A stretch of 64,000 nt of DNA from Botrytis cinerea B05.10 (lineage: Eukaryota; Ascomycota; Leotiomycetes; Helotiales; Sclerotiniaceae). Location of the stretch: contig NC_037324.1 in NCBI RefSeq assembly GCF_000143535.2, positions 1,798,001 to 1,862,000 on the forward strand. Reading direction: 5' to 3'. The notes beneath the pieces are model-generated. The model made no database searches, was not told the origin of the DNA, and worked only from the letters and a program-made list of their open reading frames with translations. Positions within the stretch are counted from its first letter, which is position 1. The number at the start of each line of letters is the position of its first letter. Below, in pieces: positions 47,830 through 60,261 of the stretch. Position numbers and translations under genes: made by a program.

Positions 47830-50800
47830 CTAGACCTAGGTTTACCAAACAAAGAGCTACATTTGCCTCCAGCCATTGGAATTGAAAATCAGGATTCTTT
47901 TATTTCAATTACGTGTATGTTATTGCATACGACTTAAGGTGCTTCGAAAGGGAATGCTATTGAGCGATTACAGATTGCCTGCAAAGTTATCGATCTGGGC
48001 TGTCTCGAATGCAAAATCAAGACAAGGTTCAGAAATTCCCCTTGCTATTAGCTACTGGTTCATTGGTGATTTAACAGGCTAGAGGGACAAGAAGGTTAAT
48101 CCGCGAACCCTGGGGCGAGAAGGCTTTCTATTATTGCTTGCATTGAAAGTAAGTTGCCGGTTCGGGTCGGGATTGTTGCTTTTCCTCAACGGTTTACGCT
48201 TAAGGGCCGAGAAAAAGGATATAATCCCGTGTATTAAGGTTTCTTTCCATCAACCAATCTCATCGTGATATCTATACCTTCTCTCCAGATTTACTCGACA
48301 GCTATCAAACCATCCCATCCCATCCCATCCTTATCATGTATTAATCATTTCCAGAATCCTACTTCCTCACAACAATAGATGTTTCACTACAGCGGCACTG
48401 TCGTGCCCAGTTGTGTAGTGATATGCGATCTCTGTGCCATGTGATAAATCGCTCCCGCTCGAGACAGAAACACCTCAGGTTGCACATCCATTTGAGGGAC
48501 CAGCCAATCAAAAGGAGAAAGTATATTTGCAAAATGCAACTTCTACATTTCTCAACAAACACATTCTTGTTCCTCGCTCTCTTCTTTCGACTTTGATTGC
48601 GAATGGACCAACGGTTGCACATGGTGCATTTCATGTGCCGTTGATTGACATGGGGCTGGCTTTTGGTTTCTAGACCTTGGAGATAATCTTGCTGGGATCT
48701 GAAGAGAGCAGTGAGAAAGCTGTGGCGTGCTTCTCAATATAACGTCCCAGGTAGGGTGGCATGGTACCGTGTCCAAGATTGAATTGGGAAATGCATCAAA
48801 GCTACTGTTCCTTTTTCCCCAAATGTAGGGAATCGTTGGTCATCAGCAGGGAAAACTAACGAGGATTGTGTCAACATCGGGAAATGTTTGCTTTAGCGAG
48901 GGAAGCATTGGGGTGCATCCGGACGGTCATTGACTGGGATATAACTAGGTAAGCAGACAGAATGAACCAATTTCATATTGATAAAACACCCAAGTCTCTG
49001 CTGCATGCTTTATCTAATAAGTATCAAATTTACGGACTTCTGCTTCGGCATGTATACGGTCAATGACTGCTGCAAGAAATCACCGGCAGCCAAAGGAGAT
49101 TGAACGAAAGAAGAGTCGAGTGGATCTCAACTGCATCCCCTATCCAAAGCCTAAGAAGAATGCAGCATGCAGAATTCAATATAGCACCTTTCCTTTCGTG
49201 CTTTCATATCCCGATCCTTGGGGATTGTACCCGTTAACCCTTGTTCGTATCGCATTATTAGTACTTCTAATGGCTGGGACTATGCGGGGTCATCTATGAA
49301 AGACGGAACAACAACATTCTGAGGCCGATTAGAGCCAGACAAGACCCTTGAGTGAAGGCAAGAGAAGATTCTTGTTGAAATTATAATTTCAGCCATCGTA
49401 TGATTATTGATGGAATGCATTCTTAGGAAAGAATGCGAGATTAGATGAACATAGATGTAATTGTTGCTAACACGTATACTCAGAAATTAATAAAATCAAT
49501 ATGCTGGCATGGTTGGTACAAGCTCACTGATAAAATCGCCTAAGAGTTGATTCGCCCCTTCACTGCTAGCACACCAACCAAACCTCCCAACACCCACCCA
49601 TGGGGAAATCCCAGAACCAATTTCTTGCACCTGTACCCAGAGAACTTATTGAAACAGACTTGAACTAAAAGAGTATAGGAACATTCATCCAATCATCTCC
49701 TCTCTTTCTTTTTCTTCCTCTTTTCTAAGGGTTCAACCAATTTCCCTTCTTCTCTTGTCCTGTTTCATCCTTCGCTTCCAGGCAATATTTGCCATGGCAA
49801 TCTTCCGCCCCGAAACCTTTTCATCTCCATGATTCCGAATTTCCATCATAATATGTGCATCATCTGTATCCAAAGCCTCAATGCTATCATATCAATCAAG
49901 TTCAGCTTCAATATGATCAGGTTCATGATCATCTTGGATCTAATCTTACGAACGCTGAGAGACAGGTTGGTCTACCCCGCCGCTACCCGTACCAGCAACA
50001 GGATTCCCGAAGACTGGATTCATACCTATGTCTCCTTTCAGGTTTGGACCATAAGTTCCGAATTGGAATGTGACACTGTTTCTTTGACATCTACATAAAT
50101 CCGAGTCTCCGGTTTCGGGTCCAGAGTCTCGGTTTATTCTCGTCCTCTCTGCCGTCTTGCCTTGAATTGCCGACACTCATCCAAAGTCTATCTACTCGTA
50201 AGTAATGAGGCATTTAGGTCTACAGTAATGTCCTCAATACAGACCAGGCACATGCACGTCCATTCAAAAGATACGAGATGCAGTACTGTAAGTCTGGTGA
50301 AGGATGCAAATAGCAACTATCAAGCGTCTTCCTCTTGCTTCTCACCAATCATCACTTGTCACAATCACCAAACAATGGCCTTTCTTCAGCAAGATGGCGA
50401 CGCACAGATCTCCACCAATATCTCACCCTGTCCTTTCCTCTTTCCTCAAGATAACTCATGTTACGCAACATGCAGCCGCATGACCAAAGGCTACACAGAG
50501 TTTCGAACTATGGCGCTACCCAGCCAGTAATCGACAAGTACGGAGATAGAGTCCGGCTCCCATGGGATTTCGGTTGAATCCCCGTTTTGTTGGTGCATGA
50601 AATTTTGGTTCCATTGTTTGTGCGGCCACAATTACTGGGGAGACTTGAGAAAAGAGGGAAAAGGAAGAGGGTAAAATCTTACTTTCCTTGGAGATTGGGG
50701 GTGCGTCTTTGCCCTTCCGATTTGCTCTATAGAAGTGCGGAGAGAACTCTTCAATGTGGGCGCGCTGATACGATTTTTCTCTTTGAGCGAAATGTGGGAG

Positions 50801-52440
50801 AGGGATAGGCAGTGGAAATGGTGAGAGATGTCAATGATTTTCGTGATGAAATGGTATGATTGGTGGCGTTGAAATGAGTTGAAGGTCTTTCAATTTGATA
50901 GTCATATTTCAATGGCTGGGGTCGGCGTTGGGCTGAGACTCAATTGGAACTGAACACAATGGACACCATTCAATTTCTATGTTACTCGGTATTCTGTTCA
51001 TATGGATGGATACGAGAATGATCATGATCCATGAATGTGGGACATTAGGTTAGAGGAATGAGAGATCGAAATTGGGGGTCAGGCCAAGGAAGGCTAAGGA
51101 TTCTTTCGTTTTCGTGAGACCAGCCTCTCTTCATTTCACGGTATCTACCTTACCACTTGTCTAGCGTTTCCGCTGTGCAGGGTGTGGGCTTGGATGGATC
51201 GAGTTGAGATTGAATTTCGAGTGGGGGTTTGAATCATCGATCGCATCAGGAGTGTCAGGTGGGTGTTCTCCGGGATGTTACTGCAATCTTCAGTCTTCAA
51301 TCTCCATCTTGGACATTTAGCAATTGCCATTACTAACGGAGATATCTCATTCTGCAAATGTATTGGGTAACCCAACATCATGCATATGTACATGCTCAAG
51401 CAATAATCCAGGGGCAAAGCAAGGCACCATGAAATGTTCAAGGTCTAAGTCGCTGGGTGAGGTGAGCATTCATACTACAGCCTATTGTCTACAGCACATC
51501 AAAGGTAAATAATCACATGCCACTTGCCTATGCTCCCATACCTTGACATTCACCGCATGGCACATCCAAAGTTCCATTCCCCAATAACAGGGAGGGAAAT
51601 AACAACGCTCCTCCATGTTTGCTTTATGCGCAAAGCCCGAGCCCAACATCTCGGATCCATTCCCTCGTCAACACTGCACTGAGCCTAGAGCCTTTGTCGG
51701 CATAACCATAGCATACATCACCGTGGCAAAACAAACAAACCAGACAGGCAAGGCAAGACAAGCCAGAGACAAACATGCCTGCATCTATCTCCTGCATCTG
51801 GCCCGAGTATGGCAACTATGAAAGAAATTACCCTAATGCAGATGTATGTACGTGCGCGTGTGCGTGTCAGAACCATATTCAAGCAAGCAGTAAGCAGGTG
51901 AAGCAGAGCAATTTCCCATCTCATTATCTCACTGCTGAAGTGGGATTTTCAGGGATCGCTTCTGCGTGGAGTGTTTTAAACCACTGTTGAGAATCCATCC
52001 CGGGGTTGCACAGGGCTGATTTAGTTCCGGTTGGGTTGGGTTTGGTTGGAGTGAAATGGCGATGCGAGCGTGTTCATGAATGTCTATTACTACTTGGAAA
52101 TGAGTGGATGGATGGGAAAGGATGTTATGATGTTATTAGGTCAGAGATTTGACTATGATTATGGAAATAATGCATACAAAAGTTGGGGGCAAAATATATT
52201 GCATGTTAGACAAGACAAGACAAGACGAGACAAACCCAGGGGGAGGTGATGAGATGGCGGTGGACAGATGAGAAAAGCTAATGACAAAGAACTGGTGGGG
52301 GTATATCGGTGCGGTTGCACGAAGAGGGAGTTCGAACATCTTCCCTCACCGTCTTCTTTGCCTCGCTTCCTGGATATTATCAAGACTAGGTATGATATCT
52401 CCTACAGTCTTCCATGGTAGCTTTGCCGTCAATAGGCGGT

Positions 52441-52830
52441 GCTAACCTAACCATGATCCATCCCCTCGCTCATCACCACAACCATTCGGGACTCGGATAG
52501 GAGTTACAACTCGAGTGACACCGACATGAAATCCTGAATCCGCGGCTTCAATCACTCCATCAAGAAATAAAGCAATGCAATCCGTAGCACCGCTTCCTTC
52601 CCCCAAACTCCAGGCTTCAATCAAACCCTCCGTCTTGTATGTCCAATTAAGGTTCTCGCACTACCATCCATCTATCCATAGCGCAGATCCCCCATTCTCA
52701 AGCATCGATCCCAGCACCAAATCAAACCGATCGCGTACGTAGACTTGTCTATCGTCCATGCAAACCAAGTCCAACGCAGCCCCCTCTCAAAACGAGCCCC
52801 CCATCCTTCAGCACGAAGAGAAACTTGGCC
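52441..52830 (-). pseudogene. Possible coding relic
   Basis: On the minus strand one frame runs about 330 nt from ALDLVCMDDRQVYVRDRFD through LGSMLENGGSALWIDGW, meets a single TAG, and continues NLNWTYKTEGLIEAWSLGEG to a terminal stop near 52441. The TAG would be Gln or Trp before a C-to-T or G-to-A change. Upstream, a one-base shift leads to KFLFVLKDGGLVLRG. The balanced, non-repetitive composition is protein-like, but no family is recognised. This could be chance; ends are approximate. Confidence 0.25.
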
Positions 52831-54813
52831 TGCAGAGAAAATGTTAGAACATACAGTAGTACGATCGTACAGGGTATGTCCTTCTCGTCGCAGGCAGCAT
52901 GTTTACTCTCAACTGCATTTCGGGCCCCACATACACTTGCACATAGCGAAATTTTTAGTCCATCTAGGCGTAAACTCAAATTCTTAGCTCCTGGGCTATG
53001 GCATAGTTCGATTCGCTTGTGCACAGCCCTGGATGCTTGATTCTCGGTGCTCGGTGCTTAATGCTTAATTTATCTTCTCTGGATCTCGAGAGCGAAGGAA
53101 GCGAAATCGCATCACGAAAGTAGATGGGTGTTTCTTTATTGATGGAGGGAGTAGTGCATGTGTGTGGTGGGTTTTTGGTACATGATTTTTAAGGTTTGGA
53201 TGCGCCCGGGGCTTTCTCTTCGAGAGTTGGTGCGAGTGTGGAGATGAAGATGGAGATGGGATGGGTACTACTACTGAAGAGGGAATTGGGGTGAGAGGCT
53301 GTGTGGTGGTGCATCTGTAGATCTGTAGTTGTTTAGGTAGAAGGAACTGCTCGATAACGCTCAGGAATTTGATGGGATGAGATCGAGATGTTGGGATAGG
53401 AGTAGGAAAGTCTTGAAGAGAAGTCGGAATCAGGATCGACTGTCTGATCAATCGGAGATGAAGTAGGAGAATTCTTCATCATGTTGGGTTTCGGCGCTTC
53501 TTAGTAGATACATCTTTAGTTAGATTAGGCATCTACAGTAGCAAAGAGTATTGGTATTGAGTTTGTACATCATCTTTTGTTCAGTCTTTTGGGGAGAGAA
53601 AGATGTGGACTTTTCATGAGAACTATCTCCCCCATCCAAAGTAGTGATGGCCATGACCATGACCAAGCCCATGAGCACGAGTATCTCTCCCCGGCGTAAG
53701 AATCTACTATCTCCTGGTCTCAATGGAAACAGCCCTTCCAATTTCTACCCTTGAATCAATGCAGCATGTCTCAGCGACGCCTGCCCACCTCAGGGTGAAT
53801 GACCGTTAGATATCCATCTACTACAATCTGACAATATTGGTCATTATGAATCCATGACCTTGCCACCCAGCGCCAATCTCTTCATTTCATCAATCTATTC
53901 CATTCAGTTTCATGTCATCTCATCTCATCTCATCCCATTCCATAGAACTCCATGATTCACAACTCCTCTTCCAAACTGGATACTTTTCATATTCAGAATC
54001 TCATGTGTGAGCAATGAGATTCTAGACAAGACAGAAAACAACACAAACAGTTATAGCTACCAGCACCCACGAGCAGAAAACCACACATCTGCACACACCA
54101 GAAACATCTCTGCCAAATCGACACTCTAGTACCTGTGAATACTCCCATTCCCTTCCCCTCCCTTTCTTCCTTCCCTCCTTTCCACCTCATCAAATCCCAG
54201 TATTCTCCTCTCAAAAGCTGAATCCCAACAACACCGCAAGAGAAATCTCCACACCCAAGATAACTAGTAATCAAGAATAATGAGTTGATATATCCCCGAA
54301 ATTCCTAGACATCTTGAAGTACTGAGAATAGGACTCTAACTCTAGCTAGACGATTACAGGTCCCAAATGAAGCCAATGTACTACGAAGGTAGAAGATGTC
54401 GAACGATGACAAGGTGGAAGAAGGGTTATACCTGTTCAATATATGAATCCGGGGAAGAAATTGATTTTTTCTTATTCTTGGACTGCAATTTGAATCATTG
54501 CAATTTCTGTGTACATATGATACCACTAAATATCATCCTGTCGTCACTTCTTAACATCTCGAATGAATACACCCAGTAGAGTCAGGGAGGGTATGTTGAT
54601 GTACTCGGCAGTGTTATCTGAAAGTTTTGGGCACGAAGAGATGTGTAATAAATAATATTCATTGGCTTGTATATATACTCGCCGTACTATAAATACATAT
54701 GTATGTGTGTATAAAAATCTACCGTTATGAGTACCAGAGCCTACATGACCATGCATCCTGTCTATACAAGTGAAACGCCAATACTTTAGACGCCATCCGA
54801 CCCCCAGTGTTTC

Positions 54814-56450
54814 CTAAGACTCCCAAGTACTGTTTGCAATAGCCATTGCCAATTCGGTATTCCAATTCCTACCACCGGCACCTCCAACGATCGTTTCAGA
54901 AGACTCCCTAGGAATCCGCATTTTCATGCCGTTAGGGTTCTGATCAACAATGACATCCATCCACGGTAGTCCTTTTCCTCTCCTCATTCCATATATGTGA
55001 TCTTCCGTGTGCAGCCCCTCCAGTATCGCCTTTTCAAAAACACTTTTCTCATTTCCGGAAAACCGTTCAAAGTCTGCCATATCAGAGTCCGGATCATCTC
55101 CCATCATTCCGCTCTTCAAAATCAAAGTCTTCAGTCTTATCCACTGATGACCCCAATCTACACCATTTAAATCCTTTAACGCCAACGTCCAATCTATACA
55201 TCCTTCCAGATCCAAGTATTCAAGACCATAGACACCACTCGCTAATTTCTTCAAAACCAACGGCGACTCTGAAAATTCTTGATCCATAGTCTGGCTGTCC
55301 AAATCACTAGCGACATATCGAGATTGGCTTCTTTGAAAGTTTGTTGTGAATGTGGGAGGGGGCCAGTAAGCCAGTGATAAATGCGTGACGGTCTTGAGAT
55401 GAGGCGTGAGAGCTAGGAGACGAGACCAGGAGATCGAGGGTGGAGGATGAGAGAGCGATAGGTGGGTGAGATGTGGAAGGAATATGGGCAACGATCGAGG
55501 TATTTTTTCTTCCTTAATAATAGAAGTATTTGTAAGAAGGATTGAGAGCTGTTTCAAGCTAACCGATCTTCCTATTGAGCCACCAAGGTCTAGTCGAAAG
55601 AAATAATCATTGTATCCTCCGGGAGATCTTTCATCGGCTTCTTCCTCCCAATCCTCTGCCTCTTCTTTGATCAGTCCTTCTACTACACTGTTGTCCTGTA
55701 TTGGCAAAGCAAGTATGTTCTTCAAGCCTTGAAACCCAATCCCTTCTTCCGGCCCAAATACCGCGATATAACTTAGAAGCCCCATCCTCAATCCCACCGG
55801 CAACAATGCCAGATTGTTCGACTCATAAACACTCATGTTCTGCCAATCACTCGCCAATCTCCTCAAACAGGATTCTAACAAACTCCTTCCCGCATTAGGC
55901 CCATTTCCATTTGTATCATTGCCTAGACCAGGAAAATAGCCCACTCCTCTTGGAAATAACCTTCCTTCCTCACCCAGACGGAATCGCCTTCGCACATCAG
56001 GAGGTGCGTGTATACTTCCTTCTAGCCAACTTCTGGGTGGCGCAGGACCAGCTGGTATGCGACGACCATTGGCATCAAAACGTCGGCTGTGGAGTGGTCT
56101 GCGAGGAGCGGGAGAGGGGGTTTCGGGCTGGGAGAGGAGATGACGAATTTGTGGAGGAAGGGTGTGAGGGGACGGACTGAGGGAAGAAGCGGCGCGGAGG
56201 TGTTCGGTGGGAGAGATATTTAGTCTCCGGGCGGAGTTTATTAAATCGTTTACGGACGAAACATTGTTGTCTGTTGCACAATGCGCACATTAGTTCAATA
56301 ATCCATTGAAGGGTGGCGGGGTACAATAGGATTGTTTCTCAGGAACGTACTTTGCGATGCCGATGTCGACGCAGATGCATTCGAATTGAGCGATGGATGA
56401 ACTGTACTCGCAGGTTTTGAATAGTGTGGTGTAAACCTCTTTTTAGGCAT
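54814..56450 (-). CDS. Conserved leucine-rich (RNI-like) fungal protein
   Basis: Two exons, 56450-56351 and 56270-54814, separated by an 80-nt intron, give 518 residues. The N-terminal part contains VNDLINSARRLN, a TLPPQIRHLL segment, and RRFDANGRRIPAGPAPPRSWL, a Pro/Arg-rich linker pattern I associate with a widespread uncharacterised ascomycete family. The middle and C-terminus show leucine-rich-repeat-like strands (LPHLTHLSLSH, LKTVTHLSLAYW, YGLEYLDLEGC, IRLKTLILKSG) spaced about 25-50 residues apart, so an RNI-like fold is likely. An acidic insertion (EEAEDWEEEADE) lies at about residue 245. No F-box is evident. Such folds bind proteins; the partner is unknown. The short first exon begins with a basic MPKKRF and a Ser-rich stretch. 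The gene is probably intact. Confidence 0.8.
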
Positions 56451-57551
56451 GAAGAATAGATTTCGTATAGATTTCGTCGTTTTATTTATTACTGTTTTGG
56501 ATATGAAGTAGATTAATCGGGGATGAGAGAGCGATGATGTAGTTATGTTGATGATTGACGATTGATGATTGACAATTGTTCCAGCACGGTCCAGCATGAA
56601 GCCATGGAGCTACAGGGTTGAGGGTTGAGACTGCGGGCGGAAAACACCATCTAGACAGGCGCTCTGAGACCCCAGAACCCTGTATAGTGACATTTACAGC
56701 TTACAGCTAGCACAGTGATAAATAGGCGAGATTGGTGAAGGAGTCACCGAGAATGGATTTTATGTACGAAATAGCCAATAATGGAGTTTTTGTTGGAGTC
56801 TGTTTGTCTGTATTGGTGATGTGACTCGAAATCCGTATTATCAATCATGATCATTACTCCACATTATTAGTGCTGATATCTAGGTACTGGTGGTATCTTG
56901 GAGCTGTTGACTCATATTGACCTGAAAGTTAATACATGACAGTAAGATTGAAGGAGATAGGTTAGGGATGGTGTCATACAATACATTGCAATCGAACCAA
57001 AGGATTTCCACCTATGTGTAAAGGGGTTCTCAATAGTTAGATGATTGATTTATAAGAGACGTTACGAGAAGGGGTTCAAATCAACCATGGACTTGAGATC
57101 AGAAAAAGTGAAAACAATCAAATGGTCTAATTAGTCAATGTTTACTAGCTACTTGCTTCAACATGTCTGGCTGGGTGCCTGCAACTACAGTCGGTTTTTG
57201 ATTTGAGAATCATGCACAAGATCACTTGATGGAATCGACGCAGAGAAGTAGTGGTTAAGTTACATTGACCACTTGCTGTGGTTTAAATCTTACTCCCTAT
57301 GTGTAGAAAATGGAAATTATTTAATAGTGATTCCAAAAACGACAATAGCAGTATCAAAACACCTAGAGTCAAATTGATGGCGCCTCATCTCACTATAATG
57401 GTCTGAGAAAGACTGCTCACTTTTCTCTCCGCAATACCAAAAACATTCCTTCTTCCCGTGCATTTAGCCGAAGCACTAGGAACACATTGTCTCCCCCCAG
57501 AAACGTACACAGTGTAAAGCTGTTGAATAAAAGAAGGGTGACATAGCAGAA
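56451..57551. other. Intergenic region
   Basis: Promoter side of the leucine-rich gene, then sequence without supported genes. A small minus-strand frame at 57417-57599 overlaps cassette copy B and is probably not coding. Confidence 0.45.
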
Positions 57552-57642
57552 TTTATATAGAGAAATGGTCTCTCCCTTGTTAGTCCGATTGACGCTCAAA
57601 TCTGTCCAAATAAGACAAACTCGTCCGTACTGGGACTAGGTT
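57552..57642 (-). promoter_or_regulatory. Promoter-like cassette, copy B
   Basis: On the minus strand: CTAGTCCC, GGACGAGTTTGTC, TTTGAGCG, TCAATCGG, ACCATTTCTC and TATATAAA (about 57559-57552), in the same order and nearly the same spacing as copy A at 28.7 kb. It lacks two of the three GTCCTGTTTG units of copy A. No gene follows it downstream on the minus strand within the next kilobase. Confidence 0.5.
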
Positions 57643-58564
57643 TGAATTTTTGTTCTTTTGAGACTATGAGATATTGAGCTTGATTTGCCTTTTGTATAAT
57701 CTCAGTAGAACTGGCCATGATATTTACTATAAAAATGCCTCAATATTTCCTCTAAAATTCTCCCACACGTACCTTAATAAATGGTAATAAAGCTTCCAGG
57801 ATTGTGAAATTTTAAAGATACTCGAATAGGTATGGGCCAGGGACTGAACTGGGAACCGGCCTTTCCTTGGGGATTCTTTTGATCTTTCACAGTTTTCCAG
57901 TTTGGCTCTTCTCATCTATTTTTGTTGAAGATATGGAGATAAAAGCAATTAAGGGGTAAAGGTGATGGCGAGAGTGGTGATTGACAACGGAGAACAGGGC
58001 GAGGAAACAAACGATGACAACACAGACTGATCATACAATGATATTTACACCAATCTGTTTTTTGCATCTTTTTAGTAGATGCTATAACTTTTAATTTTTT
58101 TCAAACGCATCACCAGTAGCACCAATCATTGCTTTGCCGCAAAATCTACGTAAGATGAGTATAACGTGCGTGTGGACCGTAAGCCTGTAGACTGACAACA
58201 TGGATCAGATGCGGGAGACAGCAACGCGGGTTTCTAGTAGAAGTAAAATGTTTGCTGTCATTAAGTTTCTGGCTCTTTTTGTCATTGATTCATTTATGTA
58301 AATATCGTTAAACAACGTTGTCACTGGTAAACCTAGACTGATCACTGTGGTTTATGCTACATCTTTCGTTTCGTAACGTAGCCTTACTTTCTTTCCCTGT
58401 TTCTAATCGAACCTAATCTCATTCTAAAACACCATGACGCCGCGCACTAAGCAGCTCCATACAAAAATTCTAAGCTTGCCAGCTTTCCACCACCCCCTGA
58501 AGGAGAAGACCTGAGGCTTTTGCCTGAAAGGATAGAGGAGAAAGATTTGGAGAAGGAGAAGGGG
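57643..58564. other. Intergenic region between cassette copies
   Basis: No supported gene. A pyrimidine-rich stretch precedes nothing recognisable; scattered frames carry no domain. Confidence 0.4.
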
Positions 58565-58650
58565 TTTAAATAGGAAAGGTAGCTAGTTTCTGCTATCCCA
58601 ACATTTTTGAGCAAACCAAGAAGACTCGTCTTAATATGGTCTAGCGCAAC
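58565..58650 (-). promoter_or_regulatory. Promoter-like cassette, copy C (diverged)
   Basis: On the minus strand: CTAG, a GACGAGT core, GGTTTGCTCAAA, then CTATTTAAACCCC at the place of the TATA box and a long pyrimidine-rich run, as in copy A. Similarity is weaker than between A and B. It lies just downstream (minus strand) of the truncated end of the MFS pseudogene. Confidence 0.35.
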
Positions 58651-58799
58651 TGTTTCCAGATTCAATATCAGGAACAGCATTTCAAGACTCCCATCCTATT
58701 TTATCTTGAACTAAGGATAGATAGGATAAGGATTTCATTGTTTCCTCTAGAACATAATAGGATTTTGAGAATTCAGGATAGAATGAAAAGAATGAGGAT

Positions 58800-60261
58800 G
58801 ACAAAAAATGATTGTGATATTCAATTACAATTATACTCCGGCTTTCTCTTACTGTTATGTCGTTGGGCCATGTGGCACATACTTGCATCTGAAGCAGGAC
58901 CAGCACAGAGCTCGCCAATTATGCTTCCGATAGTGAGGAAGATACCTAAAGAGATACCAATAGGTCCTCTTTTGAAAGGGTGGAATTTGGTGTAAATGGT
59001 GGCTAGGGAAATGACAGGGAGAACATTGATGAATGTCCAGACTGATGTGTAGTACTAGAAGGTGAGCAAGACCGATGGGTAACTCAACATACAGAATTCA
59101 TACAAAAAGTCCTGCATGTGTGATTCTCTCATCGTGCTTTGATTCCCCTTGAAGTGGAATAACATCTAGAAGTATGTCCGCTCGGGTCTTTTCGTATCAA
59201 GAGCCATGGTATTGCCATAGAAAAGAGTTTCTGGAAAGAGAAATATAGCAATGAAAAGAGCTGAACTGGTAACAATAGCACCGACTCAATAATACCATTG
59301 CCAAACACCTGTTTGGCTTATTTAGCCACCAATAAGTGCAGCGATGTGAGCACCATTGGTCCCAAATATGGAATAGATACCCGTTTTCCCTCCCAGCTCG
59401 TGGAGGAACAACATATCGTTGACGACGAATGCACCTACAGACATCATTCCACCCATTCCGACACCGCATATTGCACATGTTCCGACTATTGTAGCGAAGT
59501 TTGGCTAAGAGGCAGAGCCAATCCCACCGATAACAGTCGTTAACATTGAAAGTAGAGCAATTGGTTGATGGCCATAAACGTTAGTACAAGTATTCCATAC
59601 GAATGGCTGGTGAATATTGGTCAGATAATTATTCATAAAGAAGATAATATGAGCTGTCTACAGAGAGGCCACCGATGATTACACATGTGGTTGTGCTGTG
59701 CGCGGTGGTCTTGGAGCTCATTCCCATAGCTTCACTCGAAAGAACCAAGTTAGGATTAACCGCTGCGGTGTTAATTGAACCTAAGAATGCCATGAAACCG
59801 ACTTAAATCAACACTGTCCATTTCAGCCAGACAAGCCAGTTCTAGAAAGTATTAGCCCCGAAGATTCTTGACCAAAGTCTAATAGTCCGGACTGCAGCTT
59901 AATACTCCCAAGTTTTCAAGATCTAATTGGAATTATGAGCGCAGTATCTAAAGAATGAATGTATTTTGAACATGTAACCATTCTTAGACGTTGAAAGCTT
60001 TTGATGATCATACTGCATTGCATGCTATTAGAAATACTGTTTGTTAGTGACCGAAAGATTGTAAAAACTAACCAGAAGATCATCTTTGAAACAACTAGAC
60101 TGAGGGACAACCGGTAGACCATGATGATCTAATGCAACAGCCGACGCTTGCGAAACTGTGCAACCAATCTCAAGATTCGCCGATGCTTTCTTTTCGCTAC
60201 CCCCTTTAGGACTCATCATGTGATTTTTGCTATCATCATGAGATCCTCGATCGGCTGCCAT
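58800..60261 (-). pseudogene. MFS transporter pseudogene
   Basis: An ATG at 60261 opens MAADRGSHDDSKNHMM..., and a decayed major-facilitator protein follows on the minus strand: VGFMAFLGSINTAAVNPNLV, then YGHQPIALLSMLTTVIGGIG (the D-R-G-R-R motif between helices 2 and 3 is degraded), CAICGVGMGGMMSVGAFVVN, the GKTGIYSIFGTNGAHIAALIGG region, WQWYYWVGAIV, FLFPETLF, and PIGISLGIFLTIGSIIGELC. At least five in-frame stops (TAA/TAG) interrupt it, several at places where Gln would be expected, which fits C-to-T change of CAA/CAG, and the 3' third is missing after a RKPEY segment. Intact relatives are 12-helix drug or nutrient exporters/importers of the DHA1-like type. It cannot encode a working transporter as it stands. 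Confidence 0.82.

Larger units (their letters stand above)
40792..54813. other. 14-kb tract without convincing genes
   Basis: From the NDT80 start codon to the leucine-rich gene I find no gene with recognisable domains, introns or long frames. Unlike the two AT-rich islands its base composition is ordinary, with C/G-containing sequence throughout. It contains several simple repeats (41336-41456, 42069-42118, 46257-46362, 52205-52232) and scattered frames of 60-128 codons. Two weak coding-like blocks are listed separately. The left part probably includes the promoter and leader of the NDT80-type gene. Confidence 0.5.

Noticed and set aside
50500..50600. tRNA-like box B (GGTTGAATCCC near 50573)
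   Set aside because: No matching box A at the right distance and no cloverleaf stems could be formed by eye. No tRNA or rRNA was found elsewhere in the window.
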